Below, piece after piece: positions 43,188 through 52,438 of a DNA stretch of 64,000 bases. Location: positions 3,534,001 to 3,598,000 of the forward strand of contig NZ_CP102269.1 of NCBI RefSeq assembly GCF_025148635.1. Reading direction: 5' to 3'. Both the position numbers and the translations under genes were made by a program. The notes below the pieces were generated by a model. It saw only the letters and a list, made by a program, of their open reading frames with translations. It ran no database searches and had not been told where the DNA came from. The DNA is from Butyricimonas virosa (GTDB taxonomy: Bacteria; Bacteroidota; Bacteroidia; Bacteroidales; Marinifilaceae). The number at the start of each line of letters is the position of its first letter. Position 1 is the stretch's first letter.

Positions 43188-44687
43188 TTATCTGTTATGA
43201 TCTTTTAATATCACGTCGTGGGCACCGCCTTCCACGATACTGGTTGAAGAAACCAGGGTGATTTTAGCATTCTTTTGTAATTCAAAGATAGATGTTGCTC
43301 CGCAGCTACACATCGTGGAGCGGATTTTACCGATGGTTACATCCAAGTTGTCTTTTAATTTTCCGGCGTATGGAACGTAGCTATCCACGCCTTCCTCGAA
43401 TTTGAGGGATTCACTGCCGCCCATGTCATAACGTTGCCAGTTGTGGGCGCGGTTAGAACCTTCTCCCCAGTACTCTTTCACGTAGGAGTTATTCACCATT
43501 AGTTTTTTGGTGGGGGATTCATCGAATCGGGCGAAATAACGTCCCATCATCAAGAAATCGGCACCCATGGCAAGAGCCAACACCATGTGGTAGTCATGTA
43601 CGAGACCGCCATCACTACAAATCGGCACGTAGATACCGGTATCCTCGAAGTATTTATCGCGGGCTTTGGCCACGTCAATCACGGCTGTAGCCTGTCCGCG
43701 GCCGATACCTTTCTGCTCGCGGGTGATACAGATGGAACCTCCACCGATACCCACTTTGATAAAGTCAGCCCCGGCTTCCACTAGATAACGGAATCCGGCC
43801 TGATCTACCACGTTTCCGGCACCAACGAGTACTTTGCCGTTGTATTCTTGTTTAATCCATTGTAATGTCTCTTTTTGCCATTCGGAGAAACCGTCAGATG
43901 AATCGATACATAAAACGTCCACCCCGGCTTCTACTAACGCGGGAACACGTTCTTTGTAATCACGGGAATTAATCCCGGCACCTACTAGTAATTTCTTGTC
44001 CGTGGTGTTTAATAATTCATTCGGGTTATCTTTGTGGCTATCGTAGTCCTTGCGGAACACGAAGTAAGCAAGGTTTTGATCTTTATCAATGATCGGTAAG
44101 GTGTTCAGTTTATGATCCCAGATGATTTGGTTTGCCTCGCTGAGGGTCATCCCGATTTCTCCAACGGTTAATTTGGAAAAGGGAGTCATGAATTCTTTCA
44201 CTTTTCTGTCTTTCGGGTCTTTTTCTCCCCGGTAATCCCGGCTGGTAACTATACCCAGCAATTTGCCGTTCGGGGTTCCGTCATGGGTAACACCCATTGT
44301 GGTATGTCCCGTGCGTTTCACCAAAGCAAGCACGTCTGCCAACGTGGCTTCCGGGGTGATGTTGGAGTCACTGGTAACGAATCCGGCCTTGAATTTCTTT
44401 ACCTTGCGAACCATTTCTGCCTGTGATTCGATAGGTTGCGAACCGAAGATAAATGACAATCCCCCGTTCCGGGCAAGTGCAATTGCCAATCCAGAATCGG
44501 AAACGGACTGCATAATCGCTGAAACAAACGGGATGTTCAGTTCAATGGCTGATTTCTCGCCTTTTTTATACTTCACCAAGGGTGTTTTCAATGAAACGTT
44601 GGTTGGGATACACTGTTTCGTGGTCAGACCGGGAATAAGCAGATATTCTCCGAAAGTTCTTGATACATCGTCCAAATAGATTGCCAT
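43188..44687 (-). CDS. guaB: Inosine-5'-monophosphate dehydrogenase, Tritrichomonas-like type
   Basis: The 499-residue protein has a TIM-barrel catalytic core interrupted by two CBS domains (about 105-225). The catalytic loop is GIGGGSICITREQKGIGRGQ with Cys320. The flap carries Arg419-Tyr420 (NWQRYD), the dyad that activates water in IMPDH. It oxidises IMP to XMP for GMP synthesis. The loop reads GIGPGSICTTR in most bacterial GuaB, so this enzyme belongs to a separate branch that, from memory, includes the Tritrichomonas foetus enzyme (Cys319, Arg418-Tyr419). It is a single gene. Confidence 0.93.
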   Translation of the reverse strand: MAIYLDDVSRTFGEYLLIPGLTTKQCIPTNVSLKTPLVKYKKGEKSAIELNIPFVSAIMQSVSDSGLAIALARNGGLSFIFGSQPIESQAEMVRKVKKFKAGFVTSDSNITPEATLADVLALVKRTGHTTMGVTHDGTPNGKLLGIVTSRDYRGEKDPKDRKVKEFMTPFSKLTVGEIGMTLSEANQIIWDHKLNTLPIIDKDQNLAYFVFRKDYDSHKDNPNELLNTTDKKLLVGAGINSRDYKERVPALVEAGVDVLCIDSSDGFSEWQKETLQWIKQEYNGKVLVGAGNVVDQAGFRYLVEAGADFIKVGIGGGSICITREQKGIGRGQATAVIDVAKARDKYFEDTGIYVPICSDGGLVHDYHMVLALAMGADFLMMGRYFARFDESPTKKLMVNNSYVKEYWGEGSNRAHNWQRYDMGGSESLKFEEGVDSYVPYAGKLKDNLDVTIGKIRSTMCSCGATSIFELQKNAKITLVSSTSIVEGGAHDVILKDHNR

Positions 44688-44828
44688 AGAATTTATCTTT
44701 ATGCGGTTTGATTAAAAATTGGGCAAAGATAGTCAATTTCTCGGAATATGCAGGGTGTAGAGCCTTATTTTTTGTTTCGATGAATTTCATGCCATTTTTC
44801 AAGACAGTTTAAAAAGTGATATAAAAAA

Positions 44829-45014
44829 GGGGCTGTCCCAAAAGTCTTTTTATATCAAAAAACTCCTCCGTCACTTCGTGCCACCTCCTCTATAAACAGA
44901 GGAGGAGCTGGTGACTCTTCCCGAAGACAGGGAGTATTTCAACTCTCCCTCTGTTTATAGAGGGAATACCCCGAAGGGGGGAGGGAGTTAAAAAAAGACT
45001 TTTGGGACAGCCCC
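44829..45014. mobile_element. MITE-like element with 23-bp terminal inverted repeats
   Basis: The left end GGGGCTGTCCCAAAAGTC (and TTTTT) at 44829-44851 is the exact reverse complement of 44992-45014. The 186-bp element has no ORF and contains further palindromes (ATAAACAGAGG versus CCTCTGTTTAT). Its ends resemble those of insertion sequences, so it is probably a non-autonomous element. I see no clear target-site duplication. It occupies half of the 394-bp gene-free stretch 44688-45081; the rest is the guaB upstream region, in which I see nothing else. Confidence 0.85.
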
Positions 45015-45081
45015 AATAAATGAATAATATAGAACTATTTACTTTTCTGATTTTAAATAATCAACAGAAAGTAAAGATTTT

Positions 45082-46260
45082 TTATTTCTTTTTCGCCAAC
45101 CGTTCGTCCAGCCACGTTTTCAGCTCGTGCTTGTCTTTCGCTTTTCCCACGATTTTACCGTCCGGGGCGATCAGCATCAACGTGGGGAGATAGGGGATAG
45201 CATAGAGAGTGGCCACTTTCGCCGGGGTATGGGGGATAGGGAATTCATCTATGACTTGCAGCCAGGGAAGTTGATCTTCTTCCAGTGCTTTCAACCAGTC
45301 GTTTTTCCGGCTATCATTCGTGACTCCGAGTATTTCAACCCCTTTTTTATGGTATTCAGCGTAGAGTTTCTTCATTTCAGGGAAAGAGGCTCTGCAAGGA
45401 CGACACCAAGAGGCCCAGAAATCCAGAATCACGTATTTACCTCGCAAATCGGATAGGGATAATTTTGTCCCGTCGGGTGTTTCCAACGTGAAGTCCGGGG
45501 CCGGCATACCTGGTTGTACACGAATTCTTGCTGCAATTTCCACTCTAACATCTTTAGCGAATGAACTGTTTTGTACTTTAGGAGATAAGGCCTTGAATAC
45601 TTGTTCCAATTCAGCTAACTCCATGTCATTCTGAAGGAAATTTAAATAGTATGCTACTGCTTCTATCGTGTCATTTTTCAGGATCAATTCTTTTTGTTGC
45701 TTCCGAACCTCATTGCTGAATTCTTCGGTTATTGCCTCGGTTTCTGCTTGATACTTGTAGAAGGCTTCTTTATCCTCACCATTATGGAGTTCATTCAATT
45801 TAGTTTGTACTTCTGCGTATTCCTTAAAGCGGGGTTCTTGCATCAATTTTTCCCGAACGTTACTGATTTCCTGGTATATTTTTTCGTTTAATGAACCTGT
45901 CACGTTAACATTCGGAATACTCCGATACCCGTATTGGTCGAGAACATCAGCCCATTTTCCAGCGAGAGTGATTGTGTTGTTTTCTCCGATAAAACCACAA
46001 GATGCCGGTTTTTCCTTGTCCGGACAAACTTGGATGCTGACCCAAGAGGGGGCTTCTAATTTTCCCGTGAAAGTAAAGACTCCGTTTTTCATTTTTACCG
46101 TGTCGCCAGTAGTAGGTTCTTCTCTTCCGACGGGGAGTGTCATGATTGCGATCCCGTTTCCGGCACCTTCAATGTTACCTTTGATTTGGTAACCTTCCGT
46201 GTTGGATTGACAGGCTAATGCGGTTAACCCGATCCATCCGATAAATGTCATTTTGTTCAT
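45082..46260 (-). CDS. TlpA-like thiol:disulfide lipoprotein with DUF4369 domain
   Basis: The 392-residue protein has a signal with lipobox TALAC (Cys17). A DUF4369-like domain (about 20-130) and a helical linker precede a C-terminal thioredoxin domain whose active site is WCRPC in FWASWCRPCRASF. The domain is of the TlpA/AhpC-TSA type and faces the periplasm. Its start overlaps the stop of the upstream paralog by four bases (ATGA). It is the last gene of the sigma-susC-susD operon. The substrate protein is unknown. Confidence 0.92.
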   Translation of the reverse strand: MNKMTFIGWIGLTALACQSNTEGYQIKGNIEGAGNGIAIMTLPVGREEPTTGDTVKMKNGVFTFTGKLEAPSWVSIQVCPDKEKPASCGFIGENNTITLAGKWADVLDQYGYRSIPNVNVTGSLNEKIYQEISNVREKLMQEPRFKEYAEVQTKLNELHNGEDKEAFYKYQAETEAITEEFSNEVRKQQKELILKNDTIEAVAYYLNFLQNDMELAELEQVFKALSPKVQNSSFAKDVRVEIAARIRVQPGMPAPDFTLETPDGTKLSLSDLRGKYVILDFWASWCRPCRASFPEMKKLYAEYHKKGVEILGVTNDSRKNDWLKALEEDQLPWLQVIDEFPIPHTPAKVATLYAIPYLPTLMLIAPDGKIVGKAKDKHELKTWLDERLAKKK

Positions 46261-47411
46261 TTTCCAAATATTTCAATTAGTTTTTGATCTAAGTTTTCTT
46301 GTGGCTCACCACCTCCGCCGTAACGACCGATGATGATTCCGTTTTTATCAATTAGAATTTTCGTGGGTAGCGTGTGAATACCGTACCATTCTCCAATATC
46401 TTCGCTTTTGTCATATCCTTCGGCTGTACGTTTTATACCGCTTAACACGTGACGGAAGTTCCCGATTCCATCTTCCTCGACTGCTTTTCGCCAAGCCTGT
46501 GGTTTCGTGTCGTCAGATGCGATACACACAATCTCGAATCCTTCGGGGGCATATTTCTTGTATAGCTCTTTGAGATGCGGATTCCCCTTACGACACGGGA
46601 TACACCAGCTTGCCCAGAAATCTAGGAGAATGTATTTTTTGCCTTTTAGCTCTTCAAGATTGAGCATTTTGTCGTTAATGTCTTTCCGGTTAAACATGGT
46701 TGCGGGACTTCCGGGAGAACCTTGTTTTAGTTTTTTTATCTCTTCTGCGATCTCTTTACCGGAGCGGCTGTTTTTCACTCGTTCTGTCCAATGATTGTAA
46801 GCGTTTTCAACTTGACCGACAGGTAACGACATCAACCGGAAACGCATGAGGTAAGGGGATAGATAAGAGTCGGGATGGGTTTTGATAAACTCATCCGTGA
46901 TCACGTCCATACGCTCGTTATAAGGTTCAAATTGGTCACGGATGGCTGCGGCCTTTTCATGGTCTTTTTCTGCTTTATAAGCTTCTGTAAGTGGTCGCAT
47001 CTCTTCCCGGATTGGTGCTTGCTGACGATTTAGTTCTTGTTCTTCCTCGTTTGTTTTCGAACCGGAAAGCTTGAACTCTTTGAATTTTCCAACGACAATT
47101 TCCAATTGCATATCGGAGGCCTCGATCCAGAAGTCTGTGAGATTCGGGTCATCCATGTAGCGAACGGTTGAATCCAATCTTAATGACATATTTGTCGGTT
47201 CGGAAATCATTCCTTCCAGTTGGAACTTTCCATTTTTTACCGGAACATTCTTTTGTACGTACTGTTCGTTATTGTCTGTATAACCAAATAGGAGATGGCC
47301 GGACGTCATTCCTTTTATTTCTCCGCGTAGCGTGAATTTATTATTTTGTGCGTGGAGTATTGTCGTGCTTAGTAAGAGCACGACAATAAAAAACAGTGAT
47401 TTCTTTAACAT
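46257..47411 (-). CDS. TlpA-like thiol:disulfide oxidoreductase with DUF4369 domain
   Basis: The 384-residue exported protein has a cleavable signal (about 1-21, ending ILHAQ). A DUF4369-like domain (25-125), a helical middle part and a thioredoxin domain with WCIPC in FWASWCIPCRKGNP follow. It is a diverged paralog of the next gene, to which it is translationally coupled by a 4-bp overlap. It sits 11 bp after susD. A reductase role in the periplasm is inferred from the active site; why it belongs to a SusCD locus is unclear. Confidence 0.92.
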   Translation of the reverse strand: MLKKSLFFIVVLLLSTTILHAQNNKFTLRGEIKGMTSGHLLFGYTDNNEQYVQKNVPVKNGKFQLEGMISEPTNMSLRLDSTVRYMDDPNLTDFWIEASDMQLEIVVGKFKEFKLSGSKTNEEEQELNRQQAPIREEMRPLTEAYKAEKDHEKAAAIRDQFEPYNERMDVITDEFIKTHPDSYLSPYLMRFRLMSLPVGQVENAYNHWTERVKNSRSGKEIAEEIKKLKQGSPGSPATMFNRKDINDKMLNLEELKGKKYILLDFWASWCIPCRKGNPHLKELYKKYAPEGFEIVCIASDDTKPQAWRKAVEEDGIGNFRHVLSGIKRTAEGYDKSEDIGEWYGIHTLPTKILIDKNGIIIGRYGGGGEPQENLDQKLIEIFGK

Positions 47412-47422
47412 ATGGCGAATTT

Positions 47423-48829
47423 TTAGATTTTACTATATCCCGGATTCTGATCCCCAATCGTGGGATTTTTTTCGAACTCGGCAGCTGGGATCGGGAGAAT
47501 GATATAATTTTTCTCCCGGATGGCCGGTTTTACTTTTAAGATGACTTCCATGGGGAAACGAAGTAGCATGCTCCATTCGATTCCATCTTCAAACATGAGG
47601 TTTTTCACCGTCTCTTTGTAGATTTCATAAAGCAATTCATCCCGGTCTGTGATAGCATCAATTTTTGTAAAGTCCGTGATCCCGGCGTGTCCCATGACGG
47701 TTTTCAAAGGTTCCTTGGCGTCACCCAGGTCTTTTCCGGCACGAACCGTAGCCTCTGCTTTTAACAGGTACATTTCAGTTAGTCGAATAGCATAACATTC
47801 TTCGATTTTCTCACCGACGTATTTTGTTATGGCATAAATGGTATCCTTGGGACTCAGTAACCCAAGCATCCATTCTTCTCTGGGATCATCTTTCAATAAA
47901 TTTTTGAACATGGGAGTTGCTTTGTATTGAGCCGAATTATTATATATATAGGTGTCATATCGGGTAACCTGATTCGGAAGAGGTTGAATACCTAACATGA
48001 CTTCTTTACTCGTCAATCCTTTTGTTTGGAAAATATCCCGCACGTGTTCTTCAAGTTCGTAAGGACCATTCTCGATGATGTCGCTTGTGAGCGTGATCAC
48101 TTCTTCATAATCCTCGGTATTTCCCCGTAAGATCAAAACTCTTGCTTTTAAGGCTTTGGCGATCCAGCGGTTGCTGTAAATATTCTTATTTTCCAACGGG
48201 GCATTTTTGATGCCTTCTTCTAAATCTTCCAAAATCAGTTTATACGTGTTTTCCACGTTATCTCTTGATTGTGCAATGTTCGTGGTCGTGACAAATTCGT
48301 CACGTAGTAAAGCTCCATACTCGCTTTTCGTATCGTAGAATTGAGTGAAATACCGGAGTAAATGATAATGTCCGTAAGCACGCATGATTTTAGCTTCTGC
48401 GATGATTTCTGCTTTCCGTTCTCCCTCAAACATAGAAGTGGGTAGGGGTTCCATTTGTGAGATTACCCCGTTTGCCGCATTGATTAGAGTGTAGCAATAA
48501 CTCCAGATCCCTTCAACAGAACCGTCGGTGGCTTGAACGGATGCATTTTCATCTAAATTTCCCCCGCTGGTTCGTGTGATATAACCGGAAAGATAAGCGG
48601 GAACGATTTCTTGAGAGTATCCCCATTGTGTACTAGGTGTACCTCGGTCGTCACCGCCTTCGGCGAAACGGTAATATACCCCGTTTAACGCAACTTCCGC
48701 ACTTTTTTGATCCACGATCACGTTTCCTACTACTTTTGATTGTGTGGGTAAGGCATTTAGTTGGTCATCACAACTCATTTGTGAAAGAATACCCAAAAAG
48801 GACAATATATAAATAATGACTTGTTTCAT
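47423..48829 (-). CDS. SusD/RagB-family nutrient-binding outer-membrane lipoprotein
   Basis: The 468-residue lipoprotein has a signal ending in SQMSC (Cys20). It follows the SusD/RagB pattern, with TPR-like helices and the typical RAYGHYHLLRYF and RNYI/EKNYIILPIPAAEFEKNP C-terminal block. It caps the SusC barrel on the cell surface and binds the ligand. It starts 16 bp after susC. No glycoside hydrolase, lyase or sulfatase gene lies nearby, so the substrate may not be a polysaccharide. Confidence 0.95.
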   Translation of the reverse strand: MKQVIIYILSFLGILSQMSCDDQLNALPTQSKVVGNVIVDQKSAEVALNGVYYRFAEGGDDRGTPSTQWGYSQEIVPAYLSGYITRTSGGNLDENASVQATDGSVEGIWSYCYTLINAANGVISQMEPLPTSMFEGERKAEIIAEAKIMRAYGHYHLLRYFTQFYDTKSEYGALLRDEFVTTTNIAQSRDNVENTYKLILEDLEEGIKNAPLENKNIYSNRWIAKALKARVLILRGNTEDYEEVITLTSDIIENGPYELEEHVRDIFQTKGLTSKEVMLGIQPLPNQVTRYDTYIYNNSAQYKATPMFKNLLKDDPREEWMLGLLSPKDTIYAITKYVGEKIEECYAIRLTEMYLLKAEATVRAGKDLGDAKEPLKTVMGHAGITDFTKIDAITDRDELLYEIYKETVKNLMFEDGIEWSMLLRFPMEVILKVKPAIREKNYIILPIPAAEFEKNPTIGDQNPGYSKI

Positions 48830-48845
48830 GATTCTATTTTTAGGA

Positions 48846-51800
48846 TTAGAAATTAATTCTTATTCCAAAGGTGTATGATTTCACCGTAGGATAGGTGCTG
48901 ACATCCCGTCCTCCTCCGATAACACTGGTCGGATCGTCACTGACTTCCGGGTCCGGTCCGGGATAGGAGGTGATTGTGAACACATTGGTTGCCGTTCCAT
49001 ATACGGATGCGGATTTAATCCGAACCTTCCGACAAATGCTTTCCGGTAGATTATAGCTTAATGATAGAGTTTTCAGCTTTAAGTAAGAGGCATCATATAC
49101 GTTAAGACTACTTAGCATATAAGTGGTTGCCCACATACTTCTTGGGCGATTAGACGAGGTGTTGTCTTCACTATAATGATTTAACACGCGTGTACCTCTG
49201 TTAGCTAAGCTTGACATACCGGAGTCGCTGACATCTTTTTGGTAGATAAGATCGTTACCGTATGAAAACGTAAATAAAGCAGTCAGCGTGAATCGGTTCC
49301 AGTTGATCGTGTTCGTGTACCCGCCGAAGAAATCCGGTGTGGCGTGACCTATAACATCTTCTTTCCAAAAACCATCCTCGTATTCGTAAGCGATGTCTCC
49401 TAGATTTAAATAGGGGTCAAAAATTGTCCATAAGGAGAATTCTTCTCTTGCTGCCTCCAGTTGTGCTTGTGTTTTTATAATTCCCGTGGCTACTCTTCCG
49501 TATAGTAATCCTAAAGGTTCCCCCTCTTTTACAACACTTGTACCTAAATTCATTGCATCGCGATCATTCGGGTCGGAGAACGGACCACCGTTTATATCCA
49601 AAACTTTCGATACATTGCGAGAAATATTTAAATTTCCTGTCCAGCGGAAATCTTTTTTACGAATAAAGTCACCATGTATGTCGAACTCTAATCCTTGATT
49701 TCGTATTTTGGCAATATTGAAAACGACGGTTGAATAAGAACTACTCGGAGCCGGAGTCATGTTAAGTAAAGTTCCGTCAGTAACCTTGTGGTAATATCCG
49801 AAAGTACCTCCTAAACGCCCGCGCATGAAAGAAAAGTCTAAACCAAGGTCTTTTTGTACGGTAGATTCCCATTTGATTTTGTCGTTTCCGAGTTGGGTAG
49901 GAATCAACGCGTTCTTGTCTCCGTAGGATACCGGGCTGTAAAGTGTGCGCCACATATGGTCTCCAATACTTTGTGTTCCGGTTTTTCCCATACTGGCTCG
50001 AACTTTGATTTCGTCAATCCATTCAACCATGTTCAAGAAGTTCTCTTCCGAAATTCTCCAAGCGATAGCCCCGGAAGGGAAGAACCCGTATTGATTGTCC
50101 GGTGCAAATTTTGAAGAGGCATCGGCACGTCCCGTGAAGGTGAATAGATAACGATCTTTCCACACGTAGTTAGCTCTAACATAGAATGACAGTAATGAAG
50201 TCCGACTTTCCGGATTAGAACCTTTTACATTAGCCGCGATGGATGCGGAACTTAAATTGTTCAGGTAATCATCGTCCGGATAACCGCGTCCACTTGCCGA
50301 GAAGTAGTCTTTCCGGTGATCTTCCCATGAAGTTCCCGCCAGCACGTTCAATCTGTGGTTTTCGTTGAACTCTTTGTCGTAGGTTAACGTGTTCTCGAAG
50401 AAAACGTCAATTACAGTTGATTGTGCCTGTGTACCCATTCCTCCTTGAGAATCCTCCCGTCCATAGAATCCTCCGACTTCAACAAAACTCGGAACGTAAT
50501 TTAACTGGTTATAATTATTATAATTGATTGAAACGGTACTCTTGAATTTGAAATCTTTCAAAAAGGTGACTTCTCCGGCCACGGAACCCATGAAAGAATA
50601 CGTTTTTGCCCGGTTTGTTCCGGCTGCTACGGCCAATGGGTTTTGATATCCCCGGTAGTCATTGTTCAAGTCGCCGAGGGCGGCATAAGTTCCGTCTTCA
50701 TTATACGGGGAGAAAGTTGGAGGTGCGGTAAGTGCTTGACCGTATATACCGTTAGTGATATTGTTTTTCGTGTACCCGAAATTTAAATTGGTATATAATC
50801 TGAAGTAATTCGAAACATCGGTATCCAAACTGATTTTTCCGGAAATTCTCATGAAGTCGGTTCCGATCAAAGTTCCGTCTTGTCCGGTATACGAGAGAGA
50901 GGTATAGTACCTTGAATTAGCTCCACCTCCGGCAACTGAAACGTCTACGTTCTGAGAAGTTCCTGTACGTAAAACCAAATCAAGCCAATCCGTGTCTGCA
51001 TTTCCAAAGAAAGCCGGATCGTTTATGATGCGTTGCGCTTGCTCAACCTGGCTACCCGTCATCGGTTTACCTGCATCTTCTCGTGCCGTAAGGAATCTTT
51101 GGGCCGCGTCCTTCAGTGCTGATTTATATTGCTCTGCATTCAAGACTTTTTCTTTGATCGGGTTCGTAAAGCCAATATAGTAATTTAGATTTAATTGAGG
51201 TTTCGTGTCTTTTCGTCCTTTTTTGGTGGTGATGATCACGACTCCATTGGCGGCTTTCGACCCGTAAATAGCCGTTGCTGATGCATCCTTTAAGATGTCG
51301 ATGCTTTCGATATCCGCTATATTCAAACCCGATAGATTATTCAAACCGCGAGAGAAGGCTCCTTCCACGCTATTGTTGAAGTCATCCCCGTAGTTGGCAG
51401 CCTCCAACGGGTTGGTAATATCCGATTGTCCGTTGATGTAATTGTCTGAAACCACGGTTGGAATTCCGTCAATCACGTATAGTGGGTCATTCGTTCCCAA
51501 CAACGATGCACCACCGCGGATACGGATACGAACTGCACCACCGGGGGAACCGTCTGCCTTTACCACGGAAACACCTGATGCTTTTCCGGCCAACGCGTCG
51601 TCCACGCTGATGAACGGTACATCCCTGATTTCTCTTGTTTTTACGGATGAAACAGATCCCGTGAAGTCTTTCTGTTTGGTGGTTCCATATCCCACGACAA
51701 CTACCTCGTCAACTGCTTTCACATTTTCCCGTAAAACCACGTCGATGGTATCTTTACCCGTGTAAGCAATTTCTTGTGTCTGCATCCCGACGAACGAGAA

Positions 51801-52349
51801 TACAAGTGTAAAGTTTTGACCGATATTGTTCGGGATAGAGAGTGTGTATGTGCCATTCATGTCAGTGGCAGCACCGAATTCTGTACCTTTTACTTGGATG
51901 GTCACCCCGGGTAGGCTTTGTTTTTGTTCGTCCCGCACTTTACCAGTGATTCGAATCGCTTTCACTTGTTGCGACGGTTGTTTTTTTAATTTGGGAGAGA
52001 TGATAATCACATCGTCTTCAATCGTGTAATTCAGTTTCGATCCGGCTAGAAAGACTTGCAGGACTTCTTCGATCGTGGCTTCCTTCAATTCAATCTGTTT
52101 TGTCGGTAATTGCTTGATCTCTTCGTGATTGTAAAGAAACCGGTAATGGGTGAGTTCTTTTAATTGTTGGATCACCATTTCTGCTGGAATCCGGTCAATT
52201 TTAAAATTAATCCTTTCCGTTTGGGCTCTTCCTTCTGCAAATGATGCAAGAGTGAATCCCATGATCATGATAAATGTTAGCTTCATGATTCTGTAACTTT
52301 TTGACAACACTTTTCCTCTTAAGTGACAAGTGTTTCTGTTTTTTTTCAT
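48846..52349 (-). CDS. SusC/RagA-family TonB-dependent transporter with STN domain
   Basis: The 1167-residue protein has a long N-terminus with a signal region (an inner ATG at codon 22 is an alternative start at 52286). A secretin/TonB STN domain (about 48-125) is followed by a carboxypeptidase-regulatory-like domain (about 130-210), the plug with the VDEVVVVGYGTTKQKDFTG motif, and a 22-strand-type barrel ending TFGIRINF. The STN domain marks transporters that signal to an anti-sigma factor, here the FecR-like gene just upstream. It imports the ligand across the outer membrane using TonB. Confidence 0.96.
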   Translation of the reverse strand: MKKNRNTCHLRGKVLSKSYRIMKLTFIMIMGFTLASFAEGRAQTERINFKIDRIPAEMVIQQLKELTHYRFLYNHEEIKQLPTKQIELKEATIEEVLQVFLAGSKLNYTIEDDVIIISPKLKKQPSQQVKAIRITGKVRDEQKQSLPGVTIQVKGTEFGAATDMNGTYTLSIPNNIGQNFTLVFSFVGMQTQEIAYTGKDTIDVVLRENVKAVDEVVVVGYGTTKQKDFTGSVSSVKTREIRDVPFISVDDALAGKASGVSVVKADGSPGGAVRIRIRGGASLLGTNDPLYVIDGIPTVVSDNYINGQSDITNPLEAANYGDDFNNSVEGAFSRGLNNLSGLNIADIESIDILKDASATAIYGSKAANGVVIITTKKGRKDTKPQLNLNYYIGFTNPIKEKVLNAEQYKSALKDAAQRFLTAREDAGKPMTGSQVEQAQRIINDPAFFGNADTDWLDLVLRTGTSQNVDVSVAGGGANSRYYTSLSYTGQDGTLIGTDFMRISGKISLDTDVSNYFRLYTNLNFGYTKNNITNGIYGQALTAPPTFSPYNEDGTYAALGDLNNDYRGYQNPLAVAAGTNRAKTYSFMGSVAGEVTFLKDFKFKSTVSINYNNYNQLNYVPSFVEVGGFYGREDSQGGMGTQAQSTVIDVFFENTLTYDKEFNENHRLNVLAGTSWEDHRKDYFSASGRGYPDDDYLNNLSSASIAANVKGSNPESRTSLLSFYVRANYVWKDRYLFTFTGRADASSKFAPDNQYGFFPSGAIAWRISEENFLNMVEWIDEIKVRASMGKTGTQSIGDHMWRTLYSPVSYGDKNALIPTQLGNDKIKWESTVQKDLGLDFSFMRGRLGGTFGYYHKVTDGTLLNMTPAPSSSYSTVVFNIAKIRNQGLEFDIHGDFIRKKDFRWTGNLNISRNVSKVLDINGGPFSDPNDRDAMNLGTSVVKEGEPLGLLYGRVATGIIKTQAQLEAAREEFSLWTIFDPYLNLGDIAYEYEDGFWKEDVIGHATPDFFGGYTNTINWNRFTLTALFTFSYGNDLIYQKDVSDSGMSSLANRGTRVLNHYSEDNTSSNRPRSMWATTYMLSSLNVYDASYLKLKTLSLSYNLPESICRKVRIKSASVYGTATNVFTITSYPGPDPEVSDDPTSVIGGGRDVSTYPTVKSYTFGIRINF

Positions 52350-52387
52350 AACTTTGTCATTTAGTAATTCAACTTCGTTTGAGTTCC

Positions 52388-52417
52388 GCCGGAGTAGGGG
52401 TCGAAGTCTTCTCCGGC
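52388..52417 (-). other. GC-rich hairpin between the fecR-like gene and susC
   Basis: GCCGGAG at 52388-52394 and CTCCGGC at 52411-52417 form a perfect 7-bp stem with a 16-base loop, about 40 bp before the susC start on the minus strand. No T-run follows in the direction of transcription. It could be an mRNA-stability or attenuation hairpin that sets a different level for susC than for the anti-sigma gene. Confidence 0.55.
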
Positions 52418-52438
52418 TATTTTATGTATTTTAGAATT

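Noticed and set aside
45082..52349. A classical polysaccharide utilisation locus
   Set aside because: SusC and SusD are present but no carbohydrate-active enzyme is, so calling it a PUL would overstate the evidence.
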